From positions 1,223,045 to 1,287,044 of the forward strand of contig BCIV01000002.1 in NCBI GenBank assembly GCA_001600055.1: a DNA stretch of 64,000 nucleotides, given 5' to 3'. This document shows positions 34,984-46,400 of this stretch, piece after piece (the stretch's first letter is position 1; each line of letters starts with the position of its first letter). A program made the position numbers and the translations under genes. Origin of the DNA: Filobasidium wieringae. Its lineage: Eukaryota; Basidiomycota; Tremellomycetes; Filobasidiales; Filobasidiaceae. The notes under the pieces were generated by a model that searched no databases, was not told the origin of the DNA, and saw only the letters and a list, made by a program, of their open reading frames with translations.

Positions 34984-37900
34984 CTAGATAGCCCAGATAG
35001 CCCTTGTAAGCTCGCCAAATGCGACTCGATCCAGGTCGCCAGACCGCCGACCAGTTTGCAACATGTCGAATAGCAATTGGTCCTCCCGTTGTGCTAGTAT
35101 CCCCGGGGCCACCAAGGTTTTAGAGTCTTGTAAACCTCTAAGTCCACGGACACTCGCGTTCGCGCCGAAGGTCAAGATTCTGCCTTCGCCTACAAGATCG
35201 TCGGGACCGTTCAGGACTCCTATTGTTTCACCGAGCCGTCTTATAATGAGTCCATAAGACGGATGGGGAGGAAGGTTGCCGTGTATCTGAAGAGCCAAAC
35301 TGATTGTCGTCATGACGCCTGTCTGTTCTCGGATCACTGTACGAATTTGCAGTGGAGCCAAGAAGGCTAAATTGTACAGGCAAACCGCCAATTTTCCCTG
35401 TACATCAAGCGCACCCGGTTGAGTACAGATTACTGCAATATCGGGCGAATTGAAAGCCAGATAGCGCAAACAGGTGAAAAAGGCATCTAGCAATTTGTCA
35501 GCTGGTAAAAGGCGCAAGATACGGCGATTATGATCCGTAGACGAAAGTTGGGAAAGGACTTCCAGCGCTAGGCGTGGTCGTTCTGACAGATCCATTCCAC
35601 CCGTACTACCCGCTAGTAAACGCTCCAGCACGTTGCCGCTCTGGCAGTCCCGCAAATGACTCAACAGTAAATCGAAGAGAGCCTCGGTAGCGTCATGCGG
35701 TAATAATCCGAGATCGATGTTGGCAGATAGTCCGTGCAAGATGTCGAGGACATCTTCGCGTAGGCGAAGTACATCGCTCACCCTGAGCGAGGGGACGACA
35801 TCTTTGCCTGTGAACGCCAGTTGCAAATCGCATACACGCAGCATGACTTCCATAAATCGTGGATGCTTGACGAGAATCGGATGATTATCATTCATCAATG
35901 AGAAGTTCCGGAGCAGATTGACGGCAACCAAGACTGTCTCAGCCCGGCATTCCAGCTCGCCTCGATTCCAAAAAAACACGGGAAGGACATCCTGTTCCGC
36001 AGAGATATCTAGAAGTGCTTGATGACTGTTCGCTACTGAAGAGTCGTCTGATTGACGCATTCCTTCGTTGGCACTGATCCATGCCATCCATCCGCCTTCG
36101 CCAAAAGCTTCTTCCTCGACGAGGTCGACCAAGTCGCTGAGCAGGTCACCGCAATGCATCAATCCAAGCCCACCTTTGTCTTCGCCCTTGCCTGGCATGG
36201 ATAACATGTCTAGGACAGTCAGGGCATAGGTCACTTCTGACTGCAAGCGTGATCGAACGCTCATGCATAATGACTCGATGTCAACCTGACCGAGATCGTC
36301 AACCATGAGACATTCGCGTGATTGATCGCTCCATTCCGTTTCTTTGACGATAGTTTGCAGATCCCACCCCCCATATGTCTCTAGATCCCGATGATAGGGT
36401 GCGTATTCTACGCGATACCGCACTCGCTTCGACGGAGGCGTCGATGGCCCGACCTCATAACCTTCATTAAATTGGACATCACTAGCAATAGGTTTCGAAT
36501 CGAAAGCTACAAGAAGTTCCGAGCTATCCATCGATGTCTAGTAAGAGAGGTCAATCGGTCGAGCAATCAATAGCAGTCGGTACATTAGGGATACGTACCT
36601 TTCGTTTTCCGACTACATCAAAAGCCGTAAAAGAGACGCTGTTAGCTACATCATCCGGAACCGATTCGAGTACAATGACTTACTAATTTCTCCTTTGTTT
36701 TCGCTCGCAGTAGCACTAGAGCTTGGTGAGTTTGTAACAACATGTAAGTCGGACTGAACATCACGACTGTGGGTCCTATCGAAAGATCCAACCCGACTTG
36801 TTCCGGAATTAGGGCTTTGACCTTGAACTCCTTGAAACATCGCTTTCTGCTGAGCTTGAAGGAGTAGTCTTTGCCGCAAGGCTAGCGTGTCCGCATCGGG
36901 TCTTGCCGATAACCTTGCTTGAGAAGTTCCCAAATCGGCGGGTTTCAAGACGCTTCGTGAGGTATCGGTCACTAAAACCGGCTTTTCCACGGGTCTCGCT
37001 GCTTCACCATCATTCGTTCGGCCGTAAGAAACTGCCATTACAGGGAGTTCACTGGTTCTGGAACGACTCCCATCTTCAAGACTGCCTGGAGAGTTGCTGC
37101 CCGATGAAGTCTTTGCTACTTGACGCGAATCTCCGTGAGTCTTATCAGCCAGGCGAGGCGATGCTGTAACACCGGAAATAGAATTTCCCTCTTGTTGTTG
37201 TTGCTGCGCACTTGAGAACTGCGATTTGCGGGTGTGCTCTTCAAAACCCAGCAGGAACACTTCGTATATATTGGAGAGAAGCTCTTCGGCCGATTGCGTT
37301 GTGCGTGGAGACTGCGATTGCATGTCATCTGCCGACTGATCTGTAAAGATGGGGTAGGGGGCAGGCAGAACGAAGGGTATCCCCATAGACGCTGCAATGC
37401 GTGCCCATGTCCGGGCCGAACTCGCCTGTTACTCTAGACCTACTTAGTTACCTGCAAGTCAGCTAAGGTATCACAGCGACTCGCCTTCACAAAGCCTCCC
37501 GTCTGCATAACCCCAACGTATAGCCTCAACAAGTCAACCTTTTTGCCAAAGACATCCAGAGCACCCGGCGGAGTGGGAGACGATCCCGAGATATCGGGAT
37601 CAGCCGGTTGCATAACGAATAGCTCAGCAGGAGCCTTGACCCTTTTCACTATGTGATACTGGCGCAGGCTCGTGTAAAATTGCAATGCCATAGACGTGTG
37701 AGATGATGCAACAGGCCGTGAGCCTGTATCCTTAGAGCTCGGTTCTATATGATAAAGAATTGTCAGTGAGCTTAGCTGTCTTATGCAGGTGTACCCTGAA
37801 CTACCTGGCCGATCTCCCAGAAAGGATTCCTCGTTCTTGAGGAGCGGCAGCGCAGCGGAGTTGTCATTGGAGTCTTTGCGCTTGTCACTGAGATTCCTGT

Positions 37901-38990
37901 TTTCGGGATAGAATGGATGATTACCAAACTGATTCGTTCCGACGGTCTAGGATAATGACAGGTTAGAAGTCAGAGATAGTGGCTTAACAAACCGAGAGCA
38001 AACTGAACCTACCGGCTCGGCCGATGTTTCGGCCTCGCTCTTCAAGCTTTCTTTTCTTGGCCTCGACACGGATATAGAATCACCCGTGGGCGATTGACGG
38101 GTCGGCAGCGGTTCCCCTGGTAACAACAGTCCAGTTGTTTGATTGCGGGAATCCAATGCTACGGGATGTTGAGCTGATGCTACTGGAGTGTCGGTGGGGT
38201 ACAAACCATGATTGGGAGGACCGGCCGATCGAGCCTGATGGTTTGTGATCGATTTAGGCGATTGTTGCTCTTGTGAAACGTATGCAGTCGGTCTATCGGG
38301 ATCTCCGATATAGTCTGATCTATTGATGTCTGGATGTCCTCCTTGCGTGGTTCCGCGAACATCGCCTTTTATCAAGTCACCAGCAACTTCGCTCGCGCTT
38401 TCCTCTTTGTTCGATACGACATGCAGGGCCAAGTTATTGCCCGGATTAGATAGCTCATTGCTGCGTCCTCCCTGGGACGGTTGCATTGTAGCCTGAGCTT
38501 GAGCTGCAGCTCTCAAAAAATGCTGAAGTTGGCCGTGAGTCCGGGGAGGTGGTCTTTGGAATCGAGCGAAGAATTGGGCTTGCAAAGCAGGGGGAAGAGG
38601 GGTGTCGGGATATGTCGTTGATTGACCAGGCTGTGCCATGATGGTTGAATACGATGGAGACTTTTCATGAGTATTTGAACGACCTGTGAGCATATCGCGG
38701 TTTCTTTGTGAATGTGCATCGTTCCGTGGTATGACTGTGTTGCGACCAAAATGAGCAGAGTCTATTGAGGCGCTCCCAGGCGGCTTTAGGGTCTTATCAA
38801 GCGTCCTAGGGGATGATGAGCCACTTCTATTCGTAGAATAAGCCGCCTGCTTCTGTGTATCGTCTTCTGTATCATTTGGAATATCATCTGCTCGCGCATC
38901 TAGCGTTCTAGGTCTGGCATCCGGGTTGTTTGAAGAGCTTGCATTGCTAAGCTCATCAATAGAAGGTTGGCTTTCGAACTCTGACTTCAT
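34984..38990 (-). CDS. SWI1: SWI1-like ARID subunit of the SWI/SNF chromatin remodeller
   Basis: Inferred exons in coding order: 38990-38013, 37946-37805, 37744-37485, 37425-36684, 36645-36599 and 36537-34984, 1,240 residues. The N-terminus is Gln/Ser/Pro-rich. Residues about 394-522 form an ARID DNA-binding domain (FYTSLRQYHI, VDLLRLYVGVMQTGGFVK, ARTWARIAASMGIP, then LSNIYEVFLLGFE). Downstream come NSVSFTAFDVVGKRK, the YRVEYAPYHRDLETYGGWDL block and an armadillo-like C-terminal region (TYALTVLDMLSM), in Swi1/ARID1 order. The intron inside the ARID has a GC donor (AAG|GCGAGT at 37484), and splicing there gives the exact GG-x9-W spacing. A 38-nt intron lies at 36683-36646. Confidence 0.82.
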
Positions 38991-39381
38991 GTCCCTAACC
39001 GTTGTCAGACCAGCGTTAGGTGTGATAGTTCAGTTGAAGTAAGGCGGACCAGTGCTGGACTATGGCGTTCCGAGAGCTCTGGACTGAGAAAGCCTTAGAT
39101 TGATACTCAGGTATTCCGCGTCTTGAGTCGAAACTATCGGAGATCTAGTTGATGGAGATAGAAGCCGGAGTACTAAATACTACTACTAGATATGAAGGAG
39201 CCAGATACTATCATGGATATCATGGTCAATGACAGATGATAACTTAACTAACGATGCACAAATGACAATCCAAATGGAGAGCTGGATGCTATGACCATGT
39301 TGCATATTGCGTTGTATATTGCATTTTACTTAATATGCGTTCTTTCACTTCCGAATCGGGCGCTTTTCACACTACTACTAG
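38991..39381. other. SWI1 upstream region, left flank of the DNA transposon
   Basis: No gene is seen. The stretch is AT-rich and contains CTACTACTAG sequences at 39177-39187 and at the transposon border. The transposon begins 392 bp upstream of the SWI1 start codon, so it may lie within or replace upstream promoter sequence. Confidence 0.5.
39375..39381 (+). repeat. left flanking direct repeat CTACTAG
   Basis: Identical to the 7 bp after the right terminus. It is either a target-site duplication or part of a pre-existing CTA-rich target. Confidence 0.6.
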
Positions 39382-39393
39382 CACTGCGGGAAG
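39382..39393 (+). repeat. left terminal inverted repeat of the CACTA element
   Basis: CACTGCGGGAAG is the reverse complement of the sequence at 46401-46412. Pairing is perfect over 12 bp, then decays. Confidence 0.85.
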
Positions 39394-39424
39394 GGACAAA
39401 CTATGTTCATGACTAAACAAGGTC

Positions 39425-39437
39425 GATATATGTAATA
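39425..39437 (+). repeat. left subterminal motif GATATATGTAATA
   Basis: The same 13 bases occur at the right end, 45 bp from that terminus; here they begin 43 bp from the left terminus. Subterminal repeats of this sort bind transposase or accessory proteins in plant CACTA elements. Confidence 0.5.
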
Positions 39438-39584
39438 TGGACCCAATATCGACCTAGTATCGACATCTGTATCATCATGTTTAAACACGTCATATAGTCG
39501 GCGTTTCGACATAATATTGATACTCAATATTACATAGAAAATATCGAATAACTCATATTACGCGTATATCTCACGTGATACACG

Positions 39585-39616
39585 GTGTAAACACGGCCGA
39601 TATCGTGTGTTTACAC
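39585..39616 (+). repeat. left subterminal GTGTAAACAC / GTGTTTACAC pair
   Basis: GTGTAAACAC at 39585-39594 is followed by its complement GTGTTTACAC at 39607-39616, forming an inverted pair. A third copy of GTGTTTACAC is in the right subterminal region. Confidence 0.5.
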
Positions 39617-40009
39617 TTCATCATATTGGACTGATACAACATACATCATATCGATCATATTCATTTAATATCGGCCCATCGATCGGCGCTGGGCTGCCGG
39701 GCGCCAGCTACAGGCTACAGGATAGATTCGTCACTCAACACTATGCAGCTATGGATCCATGTCATTACCACCGTGTTTCACCGTCCTCGCTCACATAAGC
39801 ACGGCCAGGAGATCCAACGATACCTCCCACAGACTGAGTCGCTGATCCTTTGTCGGAGAGTCCGAACGAATTAGGGAGTGCAAGGCTGGGATCGTGTCCT
39901 ACAAGGCTGACTGGTAAGCACCCTATCCCTGTCCGTGTCCGTTGAGTCGCCTCTCTGACTCACCCTGGTCCTCTACGTTCACTGTCTGTCCGGTAGTTAG
40001 TTTATCGAC

Positions 40010-42190
40010 ATGGGCTTCACTCACCAAACCCCCACTCCCCTTGCGAGATCTGAGCTAGACGCTCCCTTCACTCTGTCTCCACGCCGTGTCCGCCCGGCTC
40101 GACCTGCTGCTTCAACTCCTGTCCTCGCTGGTCCAACTCAAAACTCCATACCCCGTCCGAGTTTCACGGCACCTTTCGTTCCTCCCAGCCGTTCCGGTTC
40201 CTCCAGTCACCTTACACCCAGCAACACCTCTAGATCTAATAATTCTTCAACCTCGAGCAGCAATAACGGAGAGATTCAACGCCAAATAGCTCACCGCTTA
40301 TCAACAGCGTTGGCCGGGGTTACTAGGCTTGAAAAGGAGCTGGCCGACCAAAAAGAGAGAACCGATCGGTTGCAAGAGGATGTAGCACGTCTGGAAGCAG
40401 CACGTTTGAAAGAGGAGAACTCACATCACGCAACGCAGGCTACATTGACCTCCGTTGTTGAGCGTTTGCAGGCTGTCGAGGAGAGGCTCGAAGACACACC
40501 TGAATTGGGGGCGAACCATGGAGATATGGACTACGTCAAGGCTGTTGTCAAGGCCGCAGTATCAGTCGCCTATGGGTGTCATCCTGTCACTTCATATCCA
40601 AAGGACGATGAGGACTGGCCCAAACTCACTACGGCTGCCGGAGACGACGGGGATGATGCGATGCGTTGGAACTACGAGGAACCGCTAGGATCAGATACGA
40701 ACAGCAGGGAGACCGCGAAACTCATAGCTATCATCAGGACTCACCTAGCAACGCTACCCATATCATCTGACATCCCCCGGGACAACATTCCCATCTATAA
40801 CGACGCGGTGAACCTATACAATAACGCCATCAATCAGTATTACCGACAAAAAGCCACAGCGTGGAAGAAAAAGGTTGCGGGCGAGTGGACCAAGCAGGGA
40901 GGAAGTCGTGAAGACCTGTTGGAACAGATCACGGAGTTAGAAGAACGGGAAAGTCAGGGCCAGGACGACGTACAAGCTACCCTTGCGGAGAAGAAGGCTT
41001 TCCTAGCCAAGATGGACGCCGCCAAGAACGACCGCGGGACTAAGCCCAACATCCGCTCGAAGATGGGAGTTGTGAGTCAGGCCTGGGCTACATCGCAACA
41101 GATACATTGTGCTTACTTCAGATTCCTGTTTCCTGAACGTTCCTTGTGTCAGATGAACAAGAACATGATAGCTCGTCGTGCACTCATGCCTGAATACGCT
41201 GATCCAAAGTGGGCGATCATGGACAGCTTGTATATCGTTGTTCCTCCGGTTTCCAGCAACGCTGGTACGGCAGCGTCCACTGGTTCCAAGGTCCTGTGGC
41301 ACTGGCCATGCCACTCAAACGTCTATACTGACGAATTCATTAAGCATTTCCGTGCGATCTATGATTTCTCCCACCCCACTCTCGGTAAACTATCTGGCAC
41401 CAGTTTCCATCAGCACCCACAAGGCTACGTGTCTCCTGATGCTGAACCGTACTTCCCTTCCGATCACACCAATCTCCACCTGGCTCCACAGAAATGGATG
41501 TTCAATCCCGAATGGTTATCAGAACACCCCAAAAAAGTTAACGTCATCATCCCGGTCTTGGAACCCACCGATCCAGCCGAGGTCAAGCCTTCCAAGTGGA
41601 TTCAGTCGCACCCGTGGGCCGTCACCAAGCAGAGGAGTAGAGGTGGCAAGCCAGGCAACAAGCGATCCAGGTCCCAGAGCACGTTGGTATCTGTGTCTAT
41701 CTCCCCTGAGACCGCTACCACGCCCCTACCCAATGTAGGTGGCGGGCCGAAGCGTAGACGTCCCAACCTGCGGGCTCAGACTATCAGAGAGAGTGACGAG
41801 GACGAGCACGATGTCGAGGTGCCAAGGACCCAGGTCGTTCGCAACCACTATCCCAGTTCTCAACGTCCCGCTGGATCCACCAATCGCGTAGTACGAGTTG
41901 CGCCAAGCCAGGATACTTACATTGCGGAGACCCTCTTCCAGAACGCCACCGCCTCTTCATCGGCCGATGCCAATGCTTACAGCCGTGCTCCCTTGAGCGC
42001 CGTTGAGGAAGAGACCATGCGGGGACATACGTTGTCCCCTGCAGCTGGGGGCCACTACATCAACGGACTGCCACCTTCGCAATGGCAGTTTGAGGACGAC
42101 GGCACACTCGACGCCACGCTAGGTCCGGACTTCGATCTGAACACTCTCCTTAGGGGAGGCAATGGAGGGGGCTACGAGTTCTCCGCATAG
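40010..42190 (+). CDS. transposon-borne coiled-coil protein of unknown function
   Basis: A single-exon frame of 726 residues inside the CACTA element. After a Ser/Pro-rich disordered start comes a coiled coil near residues 95-165 (LEKELADQKERTDRLQEDVARLEAA). A globular-looking middle contains YGCHPVTSYPKDDEDWP and conserved-type Trp/His positions, and basic NLS-like patches (GGKPGNKRSRS, GPKRRRP) precede an acidic tail. I recognise no family. By analogy with plant CACTA elements, whose second protein binds subterminal repeats, it could be a DNA-binding partner of the transposase. It is convergent with the transposase gene, 218 bp between stops. It is intact and has no frameshift. Confidence 0.8.
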   Translation: MGFTHQTPTPLARSELDAPFTLSPRRVRPARPAASTPVLAGPTQNSIPRPSFTAPFVPPSRSGSSSHLTPSNTSRSNNSSTSSSNNGEIQRQIAHRLSTALAGVTRLEKELADQKERTDRLQEDVARLEAARLKEENSHHATQATLTSVVERLQAVEERLEDTPELGANHGDMDYVKAVVKAAVSVAYGCHPVTSYPKDDEDWPKLTTAAGDDGDDAMRWNYEEPLGSDTNSRETAKLIAIIRTHLATLPISSDIPRDNIPIYNDAVNLYNNAINQYYRQKATAWKKKVAGEWTKQGGSREDLLEQITELEERESQGQDDVQATLAEKKAFLAKMDAAKNDRGTKPNIRSKMGVVSQAWATSQQIHCAYFRFLFPERSLCQMNKNMIARRALMPEYADPKWAIMDSLYIVVPPVSSNAGTAASTGSKVLWHWPCHSNVYTDEFIKHFRAIYDFSHPTLGKLSGTSFHQHPQGYVSPDAEPYFPSDHTNLHLAPQKWMFNPEWLSEHPKKVNVIIPVLEPTDPAEVKPSKWIQSHPWAVTKQRSRGGKPGNKRSRSQSTLVSVSISPETATTPLPNVGGGPKRRRPNLRAQTIRESDEDEHDVEVPRTQVVRNHYPSSQRPAGSTNRVVRVAPSQDTYIAETLFQNATASSSADANAYSRAPLSAVEEETMRGHTLSPAAGGHYINGLPPSQWQFEDDGTLDATLGPDFDLNTLLRGGNGGGYEFSA

Positions 42191-42408
42191 GTGTTGCTAC
42201 AACTACCTCAGACCCTCAGTTTTATTCGTCGCGACACAAACTGAGCTAGGACTCACCATGCATGCGATTACAACTCGCTTCATCTACTTTCGTCACTATA
42301 ACTTAACCGACAATGATTACTTGTATTCAGTATTTACGACCGGCTCGTGCTCCAGCCGCAGACTCCACAGCTAGTGTGATCTTACATTTAATGGTACCCT
42401 TCATCATG

Positions 42409-45400
42409 TCATTCGTCTCCTTCGTCTTCCTGGGGTAGATCTTCGTCTTGGTCTTGATTCAGCCAGAACTCCGGCTCCTCCCCGTCCTGTGCGCAGACAT
42501 TCAATTGATACTGACGATCGGTTCTTACAGCAGTGTGACTTACCCTCTCGCAAGAGACTGACACTGTGCACTTCCCATCTTGCGACGTCCGTATGTCCGT
42601 GGTAACAGTGGAAGCCCGCATGTTAGCCAAAGGAATAAAGACTACGCCGGTCCCTTTCTTCCTATAAATTCGAACGCCGAGATCAATACTCCTATGGTTC
42701 CAAGGATACTCGCCCAGAGCGTGTTCAAAGAACTCGACCGCAACCAGCGTCAGTCGTAAAGCATGCGCCAAGTGTGGCACCCGTAGATCGGTGCTGAGGA
42801 ACAGCTTCACTCAACATAACTCTCTCGGCCCATCTTGGTTTTCCGACGGAGAGGCTAACGCGTACTGATCCCTCCTGGTTTGACTGTACAGCGTGGAGCA
42901 GAACTTGAAGCCGGTGTAAACTGCGTGAGTATACAGGGTATACTGATTGCTCCTGTGGGGCAAACACGGGGCAGTGCCTAACATGAATGCAGCGTCTGCG
43001 AACCCATATTCCAGGTGGCGGGTCCGGACGTACGTAAGCAGGGCACCGTAGACACCGTGTCGCTCCAAGTCTACCAACCTCCCGGGCTCGTATGGTGATG
43101 GCAGGCGTATGCGTCTGTTTGCCGCGTTGCCCCTGGCTTCATCGAGCATCAAGGTGCCTCTGATAGCCTTTTTATTGGCCAACAGCGTCCTTAGCTTTTG
43201 CTTCTCTAGTTCCGAGGCTCCAGGCGCTGGATTATTCACTACTGCAGCCAGTCTCGATTCCAACATCCAGTTACGCATGCAGGTCGACGCAATGTCGCGT
43301 TCCTGACCGTTATGGTTGATAGTCGACAGCGCGCCGTTATTCCTTTCGAATGCCCAGGTACCAAACCCGGACAACGGGCCGTACATCATGACGAACCGGG
43401 GGTAGTGCATGGCCAGGTGCCAGTTGATGGTAAGATGACCCTTTAGAGCGAGGATAGTCTGCGCCGCGTCGGCTATATCCCTGGTAGCCGCTCGAGCCGC
43501 CTGGAGTGTGATGGTGTGCGCATGTAGGATCCTAACCCCGCAGCGTAGCGAGATCATACACATGTACCACCTCCACCGGTTGCTGACCGCCTGGTTCCCT
43601 TCCCCTTCGTCTAGCCCATCCTCTTGGTCCTCATCCGGAATCACGTCTACATTGTCGCTCTTGAACGCGACGAACAGCGCCACCGGTAACAGGTGTAGGA
43701 CACGCTTCCACTGATCAGCTTTCAAACCTCCTCCAGCAGCCTTCTTGCCTTTCAACGTAGCGAACTGCCTTGTTATACGACCAGATAGACGTCCGAGGTG
43801 TCCAGGGTAATTTGCGTGTTCGAAAACCGATCGGAAAGCAATGATCGCAGGCTCGTCCCCATCAAACAGTCCGACTGAGAACAGCATGTTGACGAACGAC
43901 TTTGCTAGACCCAGGAAGGAGTTATGCAAGGGATCCACAGGGTTTGAGGCTGAGTGTTCGTATTGTGAGAGGCGTAACATGGGGGAAAACCTCACCCCAA
44001 ACTCTGCTTCGATCTCGTCACGACGATTGTCATCTGCTATCTCGTATTCGAAAGCAGCGCGCAACTCGGAGTCCGGTGTGTTCATGTCCTCGAGCATCTC
44101 CAAGTTGTACCCAGACGGGAGATTGATCTGAGCCTTGGTAATCGGACAATGATGGCAAGGGTGAAGCTTGTGGCTATAACCCACCTTGCCCATCAATTTC
44201 CGCGTGGCAGGTAGATCGGATGCGTTCAGAAGGATCCTTGTTTGAACCTGGATCGTGTGGTCTGGTCTCCCCGCTGCCACCCACTCGGCGATTGTTACTT
44301 TGAACCCCCTCTCACAGAACAGGATATCTTCCGTGATGGGCTCCAGTATTCGGTTGAGACACGCTCTTGAGGGCTCTTTCGGTCCAGGAATCACCGCCAA
44401 TAAGGCCGTATATTGGCGCTTGAAGCACTGATCCCGAGGGAGGTTCGCTATCGCCGCATAGATAACCCCAATAGAAGATGCAACGATTCCTTTCACAGCA
44501 AACCTAACAAGAAGCGAAACGATTAGGTGCTGCGACAGGGTTGTCAGGGTTCATCCACCAATCTCACCAATCAAGGTTGATCACGATCTTCAGTCCGTAT
44601 TTCAGCGCCGAATGACGAGGTGGATTGTGACCCCGATCTGGTAGGACCTCTTCAGTGATCTCACCATCGTCATAGACCACCCGCTGGGTGTTCGCCCGCC
44701 CCAATCTCCACGCAGAACCATCACATAGAGCCTGTAGCGGATGATCATCAGGATAATAAGGGGCGTCACGAGGATATGGCTGAGTTCCACCCCAGTCATC
44801 AGGTCGCTGTTGCTGGTCAAGTCGCCAATGATTAAGGTTGTCTCGGACATCTTGATCCTGTAGGAACATGGCCAGCCAAGTAGAGAGGCTCGTATAAGGC
44901 ATCACCTTGTGCGGGACGCGTACTCTTCCTGATTCTAGCCGATAGATAGAAGTGGTGCATAGGTCGGCAGTATCGGGAACAAGCGAGCCACAGACGGGCG
45001 AGTGGTGAACGTAGAGCTGATCATAGGGTGTGATGTTCCAGCACGCCGGGTTGGGGCAGACGATGTATCGCTTCATGTAGTCATCTGGCGAGACACCGAG
45101 CCGAGACATGGCTGTCCTTATGTTGTTGGTCTTATTGTCCACAACTGCATCTGTTGCGATTTCCAAAGCCGCGGTCACTTGCTCTAGGAATGTATTCGAA
45201 TTCAAGTTGCTGATTCCGATAGCCTTTCCGAATGACATCACGGTGTAAAGGTGACGAACTCCGGGCTCTAGGTCGTGGTGCTTGTTGACGTGCTTCAAGT
45301 TAACGATCGGTATTCCAATGTCATCCAGCTCGATCCCTACACCAGCCGGTCCATTGTTATCTCCATCTCCATCTCCATCATCACCGCCGTTCGAATGTTG

Positions 45401-45987
45401 ATCCTCATCACCCCAGACGTCATCCTTTAACTCGTCTGGGTCGTAATAATCCTGGATTCCATCTGCGTCATCTTCATTGTAGCCGGCAGGATACATACCG
45501 CTATGATAGCTGTGGCCAGATAGACTTCTGATCGACCTGGGTGGTGATTCGGAAGAGGAGTATCCTCCGTAATCGTCATAATCATCGTAATCCGAGTCAG
45601 GTTTGGCAAGAGGTGCAGCTCGCGCTTGAGGCTGGGTGTTGGATTGTGACAGAGGTCTTCTTGGTAGATTCGCTTGCCTAGGCTGAGTGACGAGTGGCTG
45701 AGTAGGTGGTAATCGAGGTGCATAAGGAGGTCTACCCGGAGGATTGTGACGATAGAAGGTGGTATCTGATACGGTGAGATATCCTAAGGGGCCGGCTTTG
45801 CTGCAGGTAGGGCAAAAGCATGATCTCTACATACGGCAATCAAATGTGAATCAGACAGTTTCTCACCGGGAGAGGATACGGTAGGTCGTTTGGAGATACT
45901 TACCTTTTTCCTTGGAGCTCTGGATTTTGGCGCTCCGCCTGCCATCCTGCTATCGTCATGAGAGGGCTTGATGTGGTCCTCTTGCAA
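42409..45987 (-). pseudogene. Tnp2/Plavaka-type CACTA transposase with one in-frame TGA
   Basis: Inferred exons in coding order: 45987-45904, 45826-44568, 44503-42544 and 42486-42409, 1,126 codons before the stop. An N-terminal zinc finger (CFCPTC...YRH) is followed by a Pro/Asp-rich linker, a second Cys/His cluster (CPNPAC...CGS), the SLSTWLAMFLQ block, and the RNase-H-like core: NASDLPATRKLMGKVG, DPLHNSFLGLAK and the FERNNGALS glutamate motif expected of the catalytic site. Codon 1012 is TGA (42813-42811); the same frame continues for 115 codons with normal coding character (LGVRIYRKKG...). The product is therefore truncated by about 10% unless the TGA is a sequencing error or is read through. 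Confidence 0.82.
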
Positions 45988-46302
45988 GGCATAAGTTTTG
46001 ACAACATCTAAGCTCAGCCTAAGGCTGATTGATGATAGAGGGAGTTGGGTCTCTAGGAGGGTAGCAACATCGAGGAGGATAGTTAGAAGTCGAGGAGGTC
46101 GGTTCAGCTACGATCTAGGGTCCTTTGGGGGTCACGTGATTAGGTCAGATGGGCTCGCCAGCAGAAGTGGCGAAAGCATGATATCGACATCGTCATACAT
46201 GGTCATCGATTCATATTACCTGTATCCACTGTGTTTCACCCTTGTATCAAACGGTATATACATTGACTGTTCCATACACGGTCGATATTCCCTGTATCAG
46301 CG

Positions 46303-46312
46303 GTGTTTACAC
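46303..46312 (+). repeat. right subterminal GTGTTTACAC
   Basis: Third copy of the motif found as an inverted pair near the left end, about 100 bp inside the right terminus. Confidence 0.45.
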
Positions 46313-46354
46313 CCAATATATGCAAAATCTGTATGTCTATGCTTATACACGGTG

Positions 46355-46367
46355 GATATATGTAATA
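46355..46367 (+). repeat. right subterminal motif GATATATGTAATA
   Basis: Same 13 bases and same orientation as the copy near the left terminus. Confidence 0.5.
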
Positions 46368-46400
46368 CCTCGCTAATATAATAATGGCTATTCAAATTGG

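Noticed and set aside
37426..37451. A 26-nt GT-AG intron in SWI1.
   Set aside because: It is too short and gives wrong ARID spacing; the 59-nt GC-AG intron fits better.
42784..42820. A possible 27-nt intron (GTTATG...CTCAG) that would remove the transposase TGA.
   Set aside because: It is far below the size accepted by known spliceosomes; the TGA is kept as a defect.
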